From: Halanaerobiales bacterium
Lineage (GTDB): Bacteria > Bacillota_F > Halanaerobiia > DY22613
Assembly (NCBI GenBank): GCA_023128035.1
Contig: JAGMES010000208.1
Span: 1 to 6,780, forward strand
DNA length: 6,780 bases
Reading direction: 5' to 3'
Below are positions 5,996 through 6,780 of this stretch, piece after piece. The translations under genes were made by a program, and so were the position numbers. Numbering within the stretch: the stretch's first letter is position 1; the number at the start of each line of letters is the position of its first letter. The notes under the pieces are model-generated. The model was not told where the DNA came from. It was given only the letters and a program-made list of their open reading frames with translations, and did not search any database.

Positions 5996-6259
5996 ATGAG
6001 TGAAAATTATAAGTTCAATCAAAATAGTAAGTGTGAATTTTTTCCATGCCATGAAGTAAAAGATCCAGCAAAATTTAATTGTTTATTTTGCTACTGTCCT
6101 TTATATCTATTGAAAGATAAATGCGGTGGAAATTTCACTTATACAAACGATAACATCAAAGATTGTAGCAAGTGTATTATTCCTCACAGTGAAGGAGCGT
6201 ATGATTTTATAATGTCTAAGATGGGTGATGTTATTCAAAAGGCAAGCAAAAGGGATTAA
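5996..6259 (+). CDS. Cysteine-rich zinc-finger-like small protein (COG2158/PF04071 type)
   Basis: This is a small soluble protein of 87 residues with eight cysteines at 13, 18, 29, 32, 34, 43, 57 and 60 and histidines at 19 and 64. Key motifs are CEFFPCH (13-19), CLFCYCP (29-35), CGGNF (43-47) and DCSKC followed by PH (56-64). This spacing matches the 'cysteine-rich small domain' family, described as zinc-finger-like and of unknown function; the cysteines presumably bind metal. There is no signal peptide or membrane segment, so it is probably cytoplasmic. The start is supported by AAAGGAG at 5981-5987, 8 nt before ATG. The gene has its own promoter and terminator and is not in an operon with its neighbours. 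The function is unknown, and nothing nearby shows a partner. Confidence 0.85.
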   Translation: MSENYKFNQNSKCEFFPCHEVKDPAKFNCLFCYCPLYLLKDKCGGNFTYTNDNIKDCSKCIIPHSEGAYDFIMSKMGDVIQKASKRD

Positions 6260-6289
6260 GAAGATTATATAAAGTTTTAAAATAACAGT

Positions 6290-6336
6290 AGCCCGTCATC
6301 TTCAGTCTGATAATTGACTGAAGATGACGGGCTTTT
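6290..6336 (+). terminator. Terminator with an 18-bp perfect stem
   Basis: AGCCCGTCATCTTCAGTC (6290-6307) is perfectly complementary to 6316-6333 across an 8-nt loop, followed directly by a T run (6333-6336). It lies 30 nt after the stop at 6259. The stem is long for an intrinsic terminator and the T run short, but the position fits the end of the small gene. Confidence 0.85.
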
Positions 6337-6438
6337 GATAAAGCTAACTCATGAGTGGATATCAAATACGATAACTATAAGATAAAATGTTGTTAAATAT
6401 CAGAAATTTTTTTTAAATTGTTTTTGTAAGATAAAACA

Positions 6439-6467
6439 TTGACAAAAACGATGTTTTTATTTATAAT
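6439..6467 (+). promoter_or_regulatory. Perfect consensus sigma-A promoter
   Basis: TTGACA (6439-6444), a 17-bp spacer and TATAAT (6462-6467) match the consensus at all twelve positions. Predicted start is near 6474. An inverted repeat AAAACAT (6433-6439) / ATGTTTT (6451-6457) with an 11-bp spacer overlaps the -35 and could be an operator. Confidence 0.85.
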
Positions 6468-6563
6468 GAATTATTCTATATCATAGGGGGGTAAAATAAT
6501 ATTTCAACGAGTTAAAGCTAATTGAAATCTGAATTACCAATTGTAGATGAGGAGTGAACAAAA

Positions 6564-6665
6564 TTGGAAGCTTGTACTGAAGTAAGATCAGCTAATAGAT
6601 ACACAAAATTATTAGCAGTATCGACAGGACATTTTATTAATGATTTGTTACTACTCACCTACTAA
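6564..6665 (+). pseudogene. Probable N-terminal remnant of an MFS transporter
   Basis: A TTG start at 6564 is preceded by GAGGAGTG (6549-6556) at good spacing and downstream of the consensus promoter at 6439-6467. It encodes 33 residues ending in KLLAVSTGHFINDLLLLTY before TAA at 6663-6665. The GHFIND motif after a Lys-Leu-Leu stretch resembles the start of transmembrane segment 1 in MFS exporters of the fosmidomycin-resistance type (typically GHFxNDLY followed by a Leu/Pro-rich helix). Skipping one T in TTGTTAC would read NDLYYSPTNILLKNIW, somewhat closer to an MFS helix, but this also soon stops. No further MFS sequence was found, so this is a truncated or frameshifted remnant; a short leader peptide is the alternative. 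Confidence 0.4.
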
Positions 6666-6770
6666 CATTTTACTAAAAAATATTTGGTAAATAATGTGGA
6701 TTATTTAGCAATGCATAAAAGGATTTTAGTAATTTATGTAGAATGTACATTACTAAGATCTGGAATTTTT

Positions 6771-6780
6771 GAGGTGACAT
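6771..6780 (+). promoter_or_regulatory. Possible ribosome binding site of a gene beyond the window
   Basis: GAGGTGA at 6771-6777 would place a start codon at or just after the window end. An open frame containing ATG 6711 also runs off the end but has no good ribosome binding site and no recognisable product. Confidence 0.3.

Larger units (their letters stand above)
6337..6780. other. Stretch without an intact gene
   Basis: About 440 bases carry no complete coding region on either strand that I can support. Contents are an AT-rich spacer with a T8 run near 6407-6414, a full consensus promoter at 6439-6467, a GGGGGG ribosome-binding-site-like run at 6486-6491 with no start codon at a proper distance, a short TTG-started MFS-like remnant at 6564-6665, and an open but unrecognised frame from 6666 to the window end. 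The picture is of a promoter left in front of a decayed gene. Confidence 0.6.

Noticed and set aside
6486..6557. GGGGGG run and an 11-codon TTG frame (KSELPIVDEE) as a possible leader peptide
   Set aside because: The G run has no start codon at a usable distance, and the short TTG frame at 6522 has no ribosome binding site. There is nothing to support translation.

Overview
The window looks like chromosomal DNA from a low-GC, probably anaerobic Gram-positive bacterium (Bacillota; Clostridia or Halanaerobiia would fit). This rests on the AT-rich codons, strong AGGAGG-type ribosome binding sites, TTG start codons, consensus sigma-A promoters, a lipoprotein solute-binding protein and the families present. 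The genus cannot be fixed from this sequence. Every recognisable gene is on the + strand.

Positions 1-2184 hold the broken 3' part of a large extracellular repeat protein. In order it shows the end of a chitobiase-C-terminal-like domain, an InlB-type B-repeat, a carboxypeptidase-regulatory-like beta-sandwich, and a long beta-rich region containing a duplicated segment of about 430 bp. Joining the pieces requires four small frameshifts and one CAA-to-TAA nonsense change. All lesions can be placed precisely or nearly so, two of them by comparing the two repeat copies. A clean intrinsic terminator follows at 2194-2227.

Positions 2279-5862 are the functional core. It comprises a very strong promoter overlaid with inverted repeats, an OpuC-type osmolyte ABC transporter (ATPase with two CBS domains, one permease, one lipoprotein binding protein), and a regulator with a GntR-type winged helix, coiled coil and RCK_C/TrkA_C domain. 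The regulator has the architecture of BusR, the c-di-AMP-dependent repressor of betaine uptake. OpuCA CBS domains are also known c-di-AMP targets, so the locus probably controls osmolyte uptake at two levels, transcription and transporter activity. An intrinsic terminator at 5828-5860 closes the unit.

Positions 5892-6336 are a self-contained single-gene unit: promoter, an 87-residue cysteine-rich (zinc-finger-like, COG2158/PF04071 type) protein, and a terminator with an 18-bp perfect stem.

Positions 6337-6780 contain a textbook consensus promoter but no intact gene. Downstream is a 33-codon TTG-started reading frame that resembles the N-terminus of an MFS transporter and then stops, so this looks like gene decay. 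The window ends on a ribosome-binding-site-like GAGGTGA that may belong to a gene just outside. No tRNA, rRNA, CRISPR array, transposase or recognisable riboswitch was seen.
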